From positions 62,001-126,000 of the forward strand of contig JADJMO010000010.1 of the NCBI GenBank assembly GCA_016709545.1: DNA of 64,000 nucleotides, read 5' to 3'. The position numbers and the translations under genes were made by a program. Below are positions 1 to 9,151 of the stretch, in pieces. Every line of letters starts with the position of its first letter. Within the stretch, counting starts at the first letter, position 1. Under the pieces are notes generated by a model. It was not told where the DNA came from, searched no databases, and saw nothing but the letters and a program-made list of their open reading frames with translations. This DNA comes from Myxococcales bacterium. Its GTDB lineage: Bacteria; Myxococcota_A; Polyangia; Polyangiales; JADJMO01.

Positions 1-2814
1 CGCGACCGCAACGGCGGCCAGTTCCAGATCTGGTTCCGTGACACCGAGATCGACACCAACGACGCGACCGAGACGGGCAACGACGCCTCGTTCGTGCCGA
101 CCACCCAGAACCTCGCGCGCCTCTGGGACGTGCCGGGGCTCTCCGGCAACGAGGGCATGCGCCGCGCCACGCAGCGCGACTGGGTGAACCGCCTCTTGAT
201 GGCCAAGCTCGCGCGCGGCATCGATCGGCGCACGGGCTCGCGCACGTTCATGACGAGCTCGGGCGACCGCGACTGGGACGCACAGGCCGTGATGGGCATC
301 GTGCTCGCCGAGCAGGGCAGCCCGTTCGAGGTGCGCACGCCGTTCGAGACGGTCGGGGTCGGCGCCGACTACCGCACCCGGGTCTACGGCTGGGTGCGCG
401 CGCACGAGGCCGATCTCTACGGCGGCGCGCCGCTCGCGAAGGGGGCGGTGCTGCACGTGCCGGCCGCGCGCGACTACGTCGACTACGGCGCCGGCCTCGG
501 CCTCTACTCCTCGACCGACGCCCCCACAAACCTCATCGGCGGCGGCGCGCCCAGGCCCGACGCCACGTTCTGGACCAAGGCCCTCGACGCCAGCGTCGAC
601 GAGCTCGAGGTGGTCGGCGAACAGCGCGGCATCGGCCGGCTGCTCGTGCGCCGCCACGTGCCGTTCGTGATCGAGAGCCTCGAGAAGGTCACCGCGGCCG
701 ACCTCGCGGGCTACTCGGTGGTCTTCGCGCCGAGCGCGATCGCGCTGTCCGACGCGCAGATCGCCACGCTGAAGGCCTACGTCGAGGGCGGCGGTCGTCT
801 GGTGTCGACGGCGCTCGGCCTCGGCGCGATGGACCAGCTCGGCGCCCCGCGCGCGGCTGCCCCGTTCGATCTCGTCACCCCGGCCCAGGAGTCCGTCGTC
901 GAGAAGCCGCTCGGCAAGGGCACCTTCGTGCACGCCCAGGCGCTGATCGGTCGGCGCCACCTCCGCTACGACGATCCGTTCTCCGTCGCGTTCGTCGACA
1001 ACCAGCTGCTCGCCGCGGGTGTCGACTCCATCGCGCCCGCCGCGAGCCCCGACGTGCACGTCGAGCCGTGGTCCAGCGGCGAGGCCATGACCGTCCACGT
1101 CGTCTCGTTCGCCGGCCTCGACGGCTCGGGCAACGCCCCGACCGACGAGACCGCGGTGCCGCTCGTGCTCTCGGTCCCGCGCGCGGTCACCAAGGTCACG
1201 GTGAGCTCGCCCGACGAGGGCGCGGTCGACGCCGACGTGCCCTTCACCCCCGACGCGAGCGACCCGAGCCGCGTCGCGCTCACCGTGAAGGTGCGTCGAC
1301 ACGCGATGCTGAAGCTCGCCCTCGGGGGCGGGCCGCTGACGCCGAAGCCCCTCGTGGTGGCGCCGGTGATCACCAAGGTGGCCGACGCCGAGGGCTACGC
1401 CGGGCACTCGATCGCCCTCGAGGGCCAGGGGTTCGGCAGCAAGGCCGGCAAGGTGCGCTGGGGCGACACGGCCTGCACGGTCACCCTGTGGAGCCCGACG
1501 CGCGTCGCGGCCTACGTGCCGAGCGACGCGGCGCCCGCGACCAAGGACGTCGTCGTCGAGGTGGGCGGCGCCGCGCTCCCCGGCAAGCCGTTCACGGTCA
1601 AGGCGCCCGCCAAGCTGCCCACCAAGCCCATGCTCGACGGCCTCGCGTTCGTGAAGGGCAAGCTGCGCTCGGCGTGGGGCGGCGTGTTCACCAACTACGT
1701 CGACCGCGTCGACACCCCTGGCGCAAGCGAGGTCTACCCCTACGGCCACCACCAGACCGCCGAGCACCTCGGGCTGATGCTGTGGGTCACCGCCGGCATG
1801 CTCGACCACGAGGCCTTCGAGGCGGCCTACGGCTTCCTCGACAAGCGCATGTTCTCGCCGCGCCGCGACCTCGCGAACTGGGCGGTCGACAAGACCGTGG
1901 GCGCGCCGATGCTGCAGAAGGACGAGTCCTCGGCGCTCCCGCTGAACGGCAACGCCCCGCTCGACGACTTCCGCGTGGTGCGCGGCCTCTACTCGGGGTG
2001 GCTGCAGTGGAAGGACGAGCGCTACCTCAACGCCGCCCTCCGCGCGGGCGACGCGCTCTACCGCACCTCGGTCGGGCGGAGCGAAGACCTCGTGGTCGAG
2101 TACCCCGACGGCCTGGTCGCCTACGCCTACAACTGGCCCGAGAACGCGGGGCTCGGCAAGACCGACGACGAGGTCGTCCCCATCGACTACGCCGACCTCT
2201 TCACCATGAAGTGGCTCTCGCAGCGCGACCCGCGGTGGAACAAGGTCATCGCGTCCAACGTCTCGCTGATGGAGCGCGCGGCGATGGCCAACGGCCAGTT
2301 CTACAACTCGTACCTCCCGCTGACCAAGGAGCTGTCCGGCGACTTCGAGTACCGCGACACCGTCGCCGCGACCAAGATCAAGACCATACAGTCTCTATGG
2401 ATCGCCATCCACCTCGCGCGCGTCGGTCGCAAGGACAAGGCGCAGAAGGCGCTCGACTTCTACAAGGCGCAGTACACGGCCAAGGGGCGCGTCGCGGAAT
2501 ACCTGAACTACGACGGCACCGACGTCACCGCGACCGAGCTGCCCGAGGCCCTGGCCAACGGCGAGGCCCGCATCTACGCCCAGCTCGTGCGCCTCGCCCT
2601 CTACCTGGGCGACGCCACCTTCGCCGACAAGATCGTCACCGAGAAGCTGCTCCCTGACCAGGTCGTCTTCGTCGGCTCGCCGCTCTACGGCAGCTTCGGC
2701 CAGGACTCCGCGGCCGACGGCGACGCCGAGGCGTGGAACACCCTCGAGACCCTGCTCGCCCTCTTGCTCCAGCAGGGGAGCCCGGTGCTCACGCAGACGT
2801 ATCCGGCGCCCTGA
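1..2814 (+). CDS. Large secreted protein with TIG domain and glycosidase-like C-terminus, 5' truncated
   Basis: The reading frame is open to the first base, so the true start lies outside the window; the first internal start candidate is GTG at 94. Around nt 655-830 is a segment like the GATase-like trimerisation domain of beta-galactosidases (acidic, ending in an EGGGRLV motif). Nt 1360-1610 is an IPT/TIG immunoglobulin-like fold (GHSIALEGQGFGS followed by GKVRWG). From about nt 1735 to the end the protein is helical and rich in aromatic residues, resembling an alpha/alpha-toroid of six-hairpin glycosidases. Such an arrangement suggests an extracellular carbohydrate-active or surface protein, but no catalytic pair could be assigned. 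It is followed at 2827 by a convergent gene. The domain assignments are inferred from local motifs; coding status is certain. Confidence 0.75.
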   Translation, partial: RDRNGGQFQIWFRDTEIDTNDATETGNDASFVPTTQNLARLWDVPGLSGNEGMRRATQRDWVNRLLMAKLARGIDRRTGSRTFMTSSGDRDWDAQAVMGIVLAEQGSPFEVRTPFETVGVGADYRTRVYGWVRAHEADLYGGAPLAKGAVLHVPAARDYVDYGAGLGLYSSTDAPTNLIGGGAPRPDATFWTKALDASVDELEVVGEQRGIGRLLVRRHVPFVIESLEKVTAADLAGYSVVFAPSAIALSDAQIATLKAYVEGGGRLVSTALGLGAMDQLGAPRAAAPFDLVTPAQESVVEKPLGKGTFVHAQALIGRRHLRYDDPFSVAFVDNQLLAAGVDSIAPAASPDVHVEPWSSGEAMTVHVVSFAGLDGSGNAPTDETAVPLVLSVPRAVTKVTVSSPDEGAVDADVPFTPDASDPSRVALTVKVRRHAMLKLALGGGPLTPKPLVVAPVITKVADAEGYAGHSIALEGQGFGSKAGKVRWGDTACTVTLWSPTRVAAYVPSDAAPATKDVVVEVGGAALPGKPFTVKAPAKLPTKPMLDGLAFVKGKLRSAWGGVFTNYVDRVDTPGASEVYPYGHHQTAEHLGLMLWVTAGMLDHEAFEAAYGFLDKRMFSPRRDLANWAVDKTVGAPMLQKDESSALPLNGNAPLDDFRVVRGLYSGWLQWKDERYLNAALRAGDALYRTSVGRSEDLVVEYPDGLVAYAYNWPENAGLGKTDDEVVPIDYADLFTMKWLSQRDPRWNKVIASNVSLMERAAMANGQFYNSYLPLTKELSGDFEYRDTVAATKIKTIQSLWIAIHLARVGRKDKAQKALDFYKAQYTAKGRVAEYLNYDGTDVTATELPEALANGEARIYAQLVRLALYLGDATFADKIVTEKLLPDQVVFVGSPLYGSFGQDSAADGDAEAWNTLETLLALLLQQGSPVLTQTYPAP

Positions 2815-2826
2815 TCCCGCGCCCGG

Positions 2827-3378
2827 TCAGGGGGCGGGTGGCGGTGGTGGCGCGGCCCCGGGGCCGGTCGAGAGCGGGAGCTTCACGCCTACGACGAACA
2901 TGAGGCCGTCGCCGGGGTGGTTGCTCGCACCACGACGATCGAGCGCGAGGATCCAGCGCGGCGAGACCCACAGGATCCCGAACGACACGAACGGCGCGAG
3001 CTGCAGCGACCACTGCCCTCCCTCGCCGGAGACCGGGAGCTCGCGCGCCGCCGACACCTCGAGGCCGACCAGCTCGTACCCGGCCTGCACGCCGAGCGCG
3101 ACGCGGGGACGCCCCACGTGCTCGACCTGTCCGGTCGCGCCCACGTAACCGTGCCCATCCAGCCAGTGAGCGACCGACAGCTCGAACCCGAGGCCGGCGC
3201 GCGAGAGATCGGCCACCTCGCCGCGGATCGGCGCCCACGACACCCAGGCGACGCCAGGGAGGAAGAAGGTACGGCCAGCGAGGGAGCGCTCGTGGGTGGC
3301 GCGCGCGAAGAGCCCCGGCTCGCGGGGCGGAGCCGGTGCCACGGGCGCGGCCGCGAGCGCGACGAGCAGCGGGATCAC
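2827..3378 (-). CDS. Small envelope protein, probable beta-rich outer-membrane protein
   Basis: This 183-residue protein starts at GTG 3378, chosen because it places a short hydrophobic signal peptide (MIPLLVALAAAPVAPA) at the N-terminus; upstream in-frame sequence is Arg-rich and non-protein-like. The mature part alternates short hydrophobic strands with Gly, such as GVAWVSWAPI, GLGFELSVAHW and ALGVQAGYELVGLEVS, as in small beta-barrel or lipocalin-like envelope proteins. It ends in an Ala/Pro tail. Its pattern resembles the N-terminal half of the protein at 35525. It is divergent from the permease gene at 3426 and convergent with the preceding large gene. Function unknown. Confidence 0.6.
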   Translation of the reverse strand: MIPLLVALAAAPVAPAPPREPGLFARATHERSLAGRTFFLPGVAWVSWAPIRGEVADLSRAGLGFELSVAHWLDGHGYVGATGQVEHVGRPRVALGVQAGYELVGLEVSAARELPVSGEGGQWSLQLAPFVSFGILWVSPRWILALDRRGASNHPGDGLMFVVGVKLPLSTGPGAAPPPPPAP

Positions 3379-3425
3379 CGCCCCACCGTAGCGCAGGCCG
3401 CCCGAACCGAGCGAGTCGCGGTAGG

Positions 3426-4379
3426 ATGCGCGGCGTGGCCGCGTCCGTCGTCGATCGTATCCTGGGGTTGGCCCAGAACACGTTCCGAGAGGCCGCGCGC
3501 GACCGCGTGCCACTCGCCCTGTTCGGCGCCGGCCTCGGCATCGGCGTCACGAGCCTGCTCGTGGCCGCCATGTCGCTCGGCCGCGACCGCTCCGAGGTGG
3601 TCGCGGTGCTCACCACGGCCTCGCTGTCGCTGTTCTCGCTGATCGGCGCCATCGTCCTCGGCGCGACCCTCCTCTACAAGGACCTCGAGCGGCGCACCGT
3701 GTTCCCGATCCTCGCGCGCCCGATCCGGCGGGGCGAGCTCCTGATCGGCAAGCACGTGGGCATCGTGGCCACCATCGCCACCTTCGCGTTCCTCGAGGGC
3801 GCGCTCGCGCTCACGCTCACCGCGCTGTCCCGCGACGACGTCCCAATGGCGCGTGCACTCGGGGGCTGGGGCGTCGTCTTCCTCGTCTCCACGGCGGTGC
3901 TGCTGCGCGCGCGCGACCGCTCGACCCCGCTGCTCGTGCTCGCACCCCTCCTGTTCTCGCTGCAGTTCGCGCTGGTCGGCCCGCTCGGCGATCTGCGCAA
4001 CCTCGTGCTCGCGAGCGTCGTCCTCGCCGTGCTCGAGGCCACCATCGTGGCCGCTGTGTCGCTGGTGTTCGGCGCGTTCTCGTCGCCGTTCCTCACGGCG
4101 CTCTGCACCACCGGCATCGTGCTCATCGGCCGCAACGCCGACCTGCTCGCCAAGCTCCCCGAGCGCACGTTCGGCCCCACGCTCGTCGCGGTCGGGAGGG
4201 GCCTCGCGCGCGTCGTCCCGAACCTCCACATCTACGTGCCGCCGCGCGTCGTGCTGAGCGGCCACGCCGGGGGCTCGCTCGGGGGCTACCTCGGCGAGGC
4301 TGCGGCCTATGGCCTGCTCTACGCCATCGTCCTCCTCGTGGTCTCCACGCTGATCTTCCGCCGGCGTGACTTCGCATGA
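3426..4379 (+). CDS. ABC-2-type transporter permease-like membrane protein
   Basis: About 317 residues, with six or so hydrophobic segments and the typical ABC-2 permease opening, an amphipathic helix ILGLAQNTFREAARDR before TM1, then a cytoplasmic loop LYKDLERRTVFPILARPI before TM2. That loop (TVFPILARPIRR) is characteristic of NosY/Ybh-type permeases acting with an ABC ATPase. No ATPase gene is adjacent, so the partner must be elsewhere. The start is uncertain: ATG 3426 overlaps a possible -10 (TAGGAT, 3422-3427), and GTG 3435 lies 7 nt downstream of it, which would suit a leaderless transcript. The stop overlaps the start of the next gene (ATGA), so the two are translationally coupled. Confidence 0.8.
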   Translation: MRGVAASVVDRILGLAQNTFREAARDRVPLALFGAGLGIGVTSLLVAAMSLGRDRSEVVAVLTTASLSLFSLIGAIVLGATLLYKDLERRTVFPILARPIRRGELLIGKHVGIVATIATFAFLEGALALTLTALSRDDVPMARALGGWGVVFLVSTAVLLRARDRSTPLLVLAPLLFSLQFALVGPLGDLRNLVLASVVLAVLEATIVAAVSLVFGAFSSPFLTALCTTGIVLIGRNADLLAKLPERTFGPTLVAVGRGLARVVPNLHIYVPPRVVLSGHAGGSLGGYLGEAAAYGLLYAIVLLVVSTLIFRRRDFA

Positions 4380-5032
4380 AGCGCGCCCGCGTCTGGGTCT
4401 TCGGCGTCCTCTGCGTGCTCGGCCTCCTCACCTCGCGGGCCCTGCTCGAGGGGCGGGCCGCGGTGCGCCGCGCCGACGAGTGCCTCCGCGCCAACGACAC
4501 CGAGGGCGCGATCGCCCACGCGATGCGCGCCGCCAAGTGGTACGTGCCCTTCGCCGCGCACCCGCGCGAGGGGTACGACCGCCTCCGCGACGTCGCGCGC
4601 CGCGCCGAGTCCACCGGCGATGCCGACACCGCGCTCGTCGCCTGGCAGGCGATCCGCGCCGCCGCCAAGTCCACCCGCTCGTTCTACGTGCCCTACCAGG
4701 ACCGCCTCGACGAGGCCGACCAGCGCATCGCCGCGCTCCTCGTGAGCAAGCCACCGCCGGGCGTCGACAAGGACAAGGGCAAAGATGCGCTCCTCGCCGA
4801 GCACCGCGCGCTCCTCGCCCGCGACGACGCGCCCCGCCCGCTCGCCGTGATCGCGCTCTACCTCGGCCTCGTCGCCTGGATGGTCGGCGCCTACCGCGTG
4901 GCCCGCGAGCTCGACGCCTTCGGAGGCCTCTTGCCGAGCGACCGAGACGGACGCAAGAATCGCCTGCTGTATGCCGCCGCCACCGCCGGGGTCGGCATCG
5001 TCGTGTTCTTCCTCGCCCTCACCCGCGCCTGA
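4376..5032 (+). CDS. TPR-like membrane-anchored protein of unknown function
   Basis: This 218-residue protein overlaps the upstream permease gene by 4 nt (ATGA). It has an N-terminal membrane helix (VWVFGVLCVLGLLTSRALL). A helical, Ala/Arg-rich periplasmic or cytoplasmic segment follows that looks like one or two TPR-type hairpins (DECLRANDTEGAIAHAMRAA). Two C-terminal membrane helices are near residues 157-175 and 198-215. Coupling to an ABC-2 permease suggests an accessory subunit of the same exporter. No known family could be named. Coding status is strong because GC3 pattern and spacing fit; function is unknown. Confidence 0.7.
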   Translation: MKRARVWVFGVLCVLGLLTSRALLEGRAAVRRADECLRANDTEGAIAHAMRAAKWYVPFAAHPREGYDRLRDVARRAESTGDADTALVAWQAIRAAAKSTRSFYVPYQDRLDEADQRIAALLVSKPPPGVDKDKGKDALLAEHRALLARDDAPRPLAVIALYLGLVAWMVGAYRVARELDAFGGLLPSDRDGRKNRLLYAAATAGVGIVVFFLALTRA

Positions 5033-5053
5033 GATCGACAGCCACGGCGGCCG

Positions 5054-5062
5054 TGCTAGACC
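5054..5062 (+). promoter_or_regulatory. Extended -10 promoter element (TGCTAGACC)
   Basis: TGC followed by TAGACC sits 9 nt upstream of the ATG at 5072. The same TGnTA element recurs before several other genes in this window, which supports a promoter role. Transcription would start within a few bases of the ATG, giving a near-leaderless message. Confidence 0.4.
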
Positions 5063-5071
5063 CTGCGCCCC

Positions 5072-6142
5072 ATGCCGTCCGCCGAGGTCGAAGCCAGGTT
5101 CCGCGCGCTGTTCGCGTCGCGGCCGGTCGTGCTCGCCCCCATGGAGGACGTCACCGACGCCGTCTTCCGCAAGCTGTGCCGCGACCACGGCGCCGAGCTG
5201 TGCGTCACCGAGTTCGTCAACGTCGAGGGCCTGCTGCGCGGCTGTCGAATCGCCTCGCGCAAGATCGACCTCGCGCCCGACGACCGGCCCACCGCGATCC
5301 AGATCTACGGCTCCGATCGCGACCGGCTCGCCGAGGCGGCCGCCGTCGCCGAGGCCTCCGCCCCCGCCTACATCGACATCAACTGCGGCTGCTGGGTGCC
5401 CAAGATCGCGAGCCGCGGCGCGGGCGCCGGCTGGCTGCGCGACCCGAGCGCGATGGTCGAGATGGCCGCGATGGTCGTGCGCTCGGTGTCGCTGCCCGTC
5501 ACGGTCAAGACCCGCATCGGCTGGGGCCCCGAATCCGACATGCCGATCGTGGAGCTCGCGCGGCGCCTCGAAGACGTGGGCGTGCGCGCGCTCACCATCC
5601 ACTGCCGCACGGCGAAGATGGGCCACGAGGGCGCCGCCGACTGGACCTGGGCCGCCAAGGCCCGCGCGCGCGTGAACATCCCCGTGCTCGTCAACGGCGA
5701 CGTGAAGTCCGGCGAAGACGCCGTGCGCGCGATCGAGACCACCGGCTGTGAGGGGGTGATGGTCGGGCGCCGCGCGATCGAGCACCCCTGGGTGTTCGCG
5801 GAGTGCCGCGCGATGCTCGACCGCGGCGAGCGGCTCGCCCCGCCGAGCGCCCTCGACCGCATCGCCCTGTGCCGCACCCACCTCCTCGCCAACGTCGAGG
5901 CGCGCGACGAGCAGCACGGCGTGCAGTGCACGCGGCGCCACTTCTCGGGCTATCTCAAGGGCATCGCGGGCGCGGCAGCCCTCCGTCAGGGCCTGAACAC
6001 CACGAACACCCTCGCGGGATGCCTCGCCATCCTCGACGAGGCGCAGGCCCGCGTGGAGCGCGGCCTCTCGGCGACCGATCGGCCGGTGCTCTCCCGCGAG
6101 CAGCTCCTCTCCGCCCGCTCGCCCGACCCCGTCGGACTCTGA
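5072..6142 (+). CDS. dus: tRNA-dihydrouridine synthase (Dus family)
   Basis: A flavoenzyme of 356 residues that reduces uridine to dihydrouridine in tRNA using FMN and NADPH. The FMN-barrel start LAPMEDVTDAVFRKL (residues 21-35) is typical. The active-site region is at 101-125, IDINCGCWVPKI then GAGAGWLRDP; Cys107 corresponds to the catalytic cysteine of the NxGCP motif. Further family motifs are VTVKTRIGW (about 147-155), LTIHCRTA, LVNGDV and the FMN-phosphate loop GVMVGRRAIEHPWVF. The residue after the catalytic Cys is Trp rather than the usual Pro, a variation worth noting. Length matches the family. Dus subtype cannot be assigned from motifs alone. It is convergent with the kinase gene at 6159. 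Confidence 0.92.
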   Translation: MPSAEVEARFRALFASRPVVLAPMEDVTDAVFRKLCRDHGAELCVTEFVNVEGLLRGCRIASRKIDLAPDDRPTAIQIYGSDRDRLAEAAAVAEASAPAYIDINCGCWVPKIASRGAGAGWLRDPSAMVEMAAMVVRSVSLPVTVKTRIGWGPESDMPIVELARRLEDVGVRALTIHCRTAKMGHEGAADWTWAAKARARVNIPVLVNGDVKSGEDAVRAIETTGCEGVMVGRRAIEHPWVFAECRAMLDRGERLAPPSALDRIALCRTHLLANVEARDEQHGVQCTRRHFSGYLKGIAGAAALRQGLNTTNTLAGCLAILDEAQARVERGLSATDRPVLSREQLLSARSPDPVGL

Positions 6143-6158
6143 TGCGCGCACTCTCGGG

Positions 6159-8150
6159 CTAGCCCGCGTAGATCCCCTCGACGATGGTGGCGTCCTCGCC
6201 GACGAGGTAGACCCGCTCCTCGTGCGCGAAGACGCGCAGGTAGTTCCCGGACGCGGGGAGCTCCGCCGGGATGCGACGCCAAGCGCCGGCCTCGTCGCGC
6301 CGCAGCACGCGCGCGTTGGCCGAGCACGCCCACGCCGCGCCGTCGGGCGCGACGCACACCCCGAGCAAGTCCTGGGTGGTCATGACCTTCTCGATCTCGG
6401 GCCGCAGGTGCGCCACCTTCGGGATCGAGAGCGCGTGGCCACCGGTCCCCACGGCCACGAAGCCGTCCTGCACCGGCCCCGCGATCGCGCGGAGGTGCCC
6501 GGAGCGCTCCCACGGCAGCCGCGAGAGCCCCTGGTCGTCCAGCCGCACGAGCGCCCCCGCGTCGCCGCACGCGAACGCGACGCGCTCGTCGGCGAAGATC
6601 GCCGCGCGCAGCGGCCCCTGGTCGGTGGCCTCGAAGAGGCGGCGAAAGCCCGAGGAGAGCACCTCGACCGCGAGGGCGTGTCCCGCGCGCTCGCCGACCG
6701 CGAGCACGAGGTTGCCGGTCGGATCGGCCGCGATCGCGTGGAACGCCACGTCGGGGTCGGGGTATCGCCGCACGTCCCAGAGCGCGCCCCCGTGCAAGAA
6801 GGCGACCGTGCCGTGCGGCCCCGCGAACGCGAGCGCGCCGTTGGGCATCACGGTCAGGCCGTGCAGCTCGTGCGGGAGCATGCCGATCGCGAGGGGGACC
6901 GCGGTCCAGCCCTGCGGGGTGCGCTGCACGAGCCCCGCGGTGCCGAGCGTGGTGATGACGTTCTGCGAGAAGACCGCGTCGCGTACGCGCGCGCCCGGCG
7001 TGCCCGCCGACAGCAGGCGGAACGACCACCGCGTCGGCTCGCCGAGCGAGCGGCGGGGGGTCGAGGGGTTCGACCGTTGCGCGTGGCTGTCCGGCCTCGT
7101 GACCGCCGGAGGGAGGGGCGGGAGCGGCGGCGCCTGGATCGCGGTCGACGGCGCCGCGTCGTTCGTGCCCTTCAGCTCCACCTCGCGCAAGAGCGGGTCG
7201 ACCAGCTCGAGGATCGCCGCGATGGACTGCGGGCGCTGGGCGGGCTCGGGCGCGAGCGCGCGCTCGAGGGCGCTGTCGAGCCGCTGCACGAGGTCGAGGC
7301 GATCCGCGAGCTCGCGCGGCAGGCGCCCCACGTGCTCGATCAGCTTCGGGCGACGCGCGGTCGCGATGAGGCGCAGGGCCTCGAACGGGTTGCTGCGGTT
7401 CGAGGGGAACGCCTCGGTGCCGGTGAGCAGCTCGAACACGATGGCGCCGAACGAGAACACGTCGGTCCAGGGGCCCACGCGCGGATTGCCCGGCTCGTAC
7501 TGCTCCGGCGGCGCGTACGAGAGGCTCACGCCCGCGAGCGACTGGGTCGACGTGGCGCGGACGTCGACCAGCTTCACGATGCCGAAATCGGTGACCTTGG
7601 CCACCTCGCGCCCCGCCTCGCTCGAGATGAGGATGTTCGACGGCTTGAGGTCGCGGTGCACGATGTTCTGCGCGTGGACGATCTCGAGCGCCTTGCCCAC
7701 CTCGCGCAGGATGCGGCGCACCCGCTTGACCGCGAGGCCGCTGTCGCGATGCGCCTCGAGCACGGCGTGGAGCGAGTCGCCGTACACGAACTCGAGCACG
7801 GTGAACGGCAGCCGCGCGCGGGCCATCGGGTCGGCCCCGGCGAGCGGCAGCGGGAAATCGGCCTCGCCGTGGTCGAAGAACCGGACGATGAACGGGCTCG
7901 GGTTGTGCTGCGAGAGCCGCTTCAGCGTGTCGGCCTCGCGGCGGAACCGATCGAGCGCGTCCTTGCTCGTGGTGTCGGGGCGAAGCACCTTGACCACGAC
8001 CGGGAAGCCGTCGACGTCGTCGTAGGCGGCCTTGAACACCCAGCCCTGGCCGCCCTCGCCGATGACCGACTGGATGTAATACTGCGCCGCGTTGCCACGC
8101 ACGACCGTGCCGAGCATGGCTCGACAGTCGACGGGCAGGATCGACATCAT
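6159..8150 (-). CDS. Ser/Thr protein kinase with C-terminal propeller-like sensor region
   Basis: 663 residues. The N-terminal Hanks-type kinase domain (about 20-320) has the glycine loop GEGGQGWVF, the VVVK lysine, the catalytic HRDLKPSN and the metal-binding DFG. APPE lies in the activation segment, so it looks catalytically competent. A Pro-rich linker (about 330-370) is followed by roughly 290 residues of repeating short strands with Gly/Asp turns, for example ALAFAGPHGTVAF, LAVGERAGHALAVEV and AFACGDAGALVRL, like a WD40 or NHL-type beta-propeller. No obvious transmembrane helix is seen between the two, so it is probably cytoplasmic. Alternative in-frame starts exist at 8147 and 8117; the kinase fold begins after either. 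Confidence 0.9.
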   Translation of the reverse strand: MMSILPVDCRAMLGTVVRGNAAQYYIQSVIGEGGQGWVFKAAYDDVDGFPVVVKVLRPDTTSKDALDRFRREADTLKRLSQHNPSPFIVRFFDHGEADFPLPLAGADPMARARLPFTVLEFVYGDSLHAVLEAHRDSGLAVKRVRRILREVGKALEIVHAQNIVHRDLKPSNILISSEAGREVAKVTDFGIVKLVDVRATSTQSLAGVSLSYAPPEQYEPGNPRVGPWTDVFSFGAIVFELLTGTEAFPSNRSNPFEALRLIATARRPKLIEHVGRLPRELADRLDLVQRLDSALERALAPEPAQRPQSIAAILELVDPLLREVELKGTNDAAPSTAIQAPPLPPLPPAVTRPDSHAQRSNPSTPRRSLGEPTRWSFRLLSAGTPGARVRDAVFSQNVITTLGTAGLVQRTPQGWTAVPLAIGMLPHELHGLTVMPNGALAFAGPHGTVAFLHGGALWDVRRYPDPDVAFHAIAADPTGNLVLAVGERAGHALAVEVLSSGFRRLFEATDQGPLRAAIFADERVAFACGDAGALVRLDDQGLSRLPWERSGHLRAIAGPVQDGFVAVGTGGHALSIPKVAHLRPEIEKVMTTQDLLGVCVAPDGAAWACSANARVLRRDEAGAWRRIPAELPASGNYLRVFAHEERVYLVGEDATIVEGIYAG

Positions 8151-8233
8151 CGCGGGACCGACACCTTGGACCTACCGAGTAGACCAGAGCGGCCGAGGGG
8201 ACGCCACGCCCCGGCCGCGCAGCCCATTCTGCG

Positions 8234-9151
8234 TCAGCCCGTGGTGGACGTGCCGTTGCAGACCTCGGGGGTGGCCATGCCGATCGCGATGCTGCCGCAC
8301 TTGCCCGCGTCGCAGCTGAGCGAGGAGCACTCGTCGAACGTCGAGCAGCTGGCCCCTCCTGGGAGGCCGGGCTGGCACTTCAGGTCCTTGCAGACGTTGC
8401 CCTCGATGCCGCAGCTCAGGTCCCCCGGCCCGACGCAGGCGTCGCCGGTCTTCTTGGCGACCTTGCAGGTGCCGCTGCCGCCGGCGTCGCAGTAGAGGCC
8501 CTTGTCGCAGTACCGGACGGTGGAGCCGGTGTAGTTGCACAGGCTGCCGACGCCGTTGATCTGGTAGACGCGGCAGCGCTTCAGCTTCTCGTCGCAGAAC
8601 GCGAAGCCCCCCCCGCCCTTGCACTGATCGGGGATCTTCGGGTTGCAGGTGTCGCCCGGCGCCCGGGTCCCGTCGAACAGCTGCGAGCACGGCTGGATGC
8701 CCGAGATGTACGAGAGGAAGTCGACGTTGCAGGTGCTGAAGGCGGCGACGTAGCCCTTGGCGCAGGCGTCGAGCTTGCTGCCGTCGAACTTGACGATGCC
8801 GGCCTCCACCTGGTCCATGCGGAACCCACACCAGCTGCGGGTGCCGGCCGTGCAGGCGTCGATGTCGAAGGGGATCTTGCTCGCCTCGCAGCACGCCTTC
8901 GTGGGCGCGCCGCAGATGGCCGCGATCAAGGCGTCGCACACCTTCTTGCGATCGCCAGGGCCGACCTCGACCGGGACGTCGGCGGGGGCGTCGACGATCG
9001 GGGCGTCTTCGGTCGCGGAGTCGCTCGCGCTGTCGCTCACATCGGCCGAGCCGTCGGCCGCCGCGTCGAGGCCGGGATCGACGCCATCGCCGAGCTGGCG
9101 GCCGCCACACCCGACGAGGAGGATGGAGAGGACGAGTGAAGGCGCGCGCAT
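8234..9151 (-). CDS. Cys-rich lipoprotein, paralogue of its neighbour
   Basis: 305 residues with signal peptide and lipobox (SILLVGC). A Asp/Ser/Ala-rich linker of about 45 residues follows, then a Cys-rich body. The first Cys module begins KVCDALIAAICG and carries a CC pair about 15 residues later. Later modules have the GDxC and CDxGLYCD spacing seen in EGF/Dickkopf-like Cys-rich repeats common in myxobacterial lipoproteins. The start ATG at 9151 overlaps the stop of the upstream paralogue by one base (TGATG), so both are translated from one message. The two proteins share the same module order, which indicates tandem duplication. The role is unknown, probably cell-surface. Confidence 0.8.
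   Translation of the reverse strand: MRAPSLVLSILLVGCGGRQLGDGVDPGLDAAADGSADVSDSASDSATEDAPIVDAPADVPVEVGPGDRKKVCDALIAAICGAPTKACCEASKIPFDIDACTAGTRSWCGFRMDQVEAGIVKFDGSKLDACAKGYVAAFSTCNVDFLSYISGIQPCSQLFDGTRAPGDTCNPKIPDQCKGGGGFAFCDEKLKRCRVYQINGVGSLCNYTGSTVRYCDKGLYCDAGGSGTCKVAKKTGDACVGPGDLSCGIEGNVCKDLKCQPGLPGGASCSTFDECSSLSCDAGKCGSIAIGMATPEVCNGTSTTG

Noticed and set aside
3375..4265. Long Arg/Glu/His-rich antisense reading frames, here and opposite many genes
   Set aside because: In this very G+C-rich DNA the complement of a coding frame stays open. The peptides are low complexity (Arg/Ala/Pro/Gly) with no motifs, while the opposite strand has clear families.
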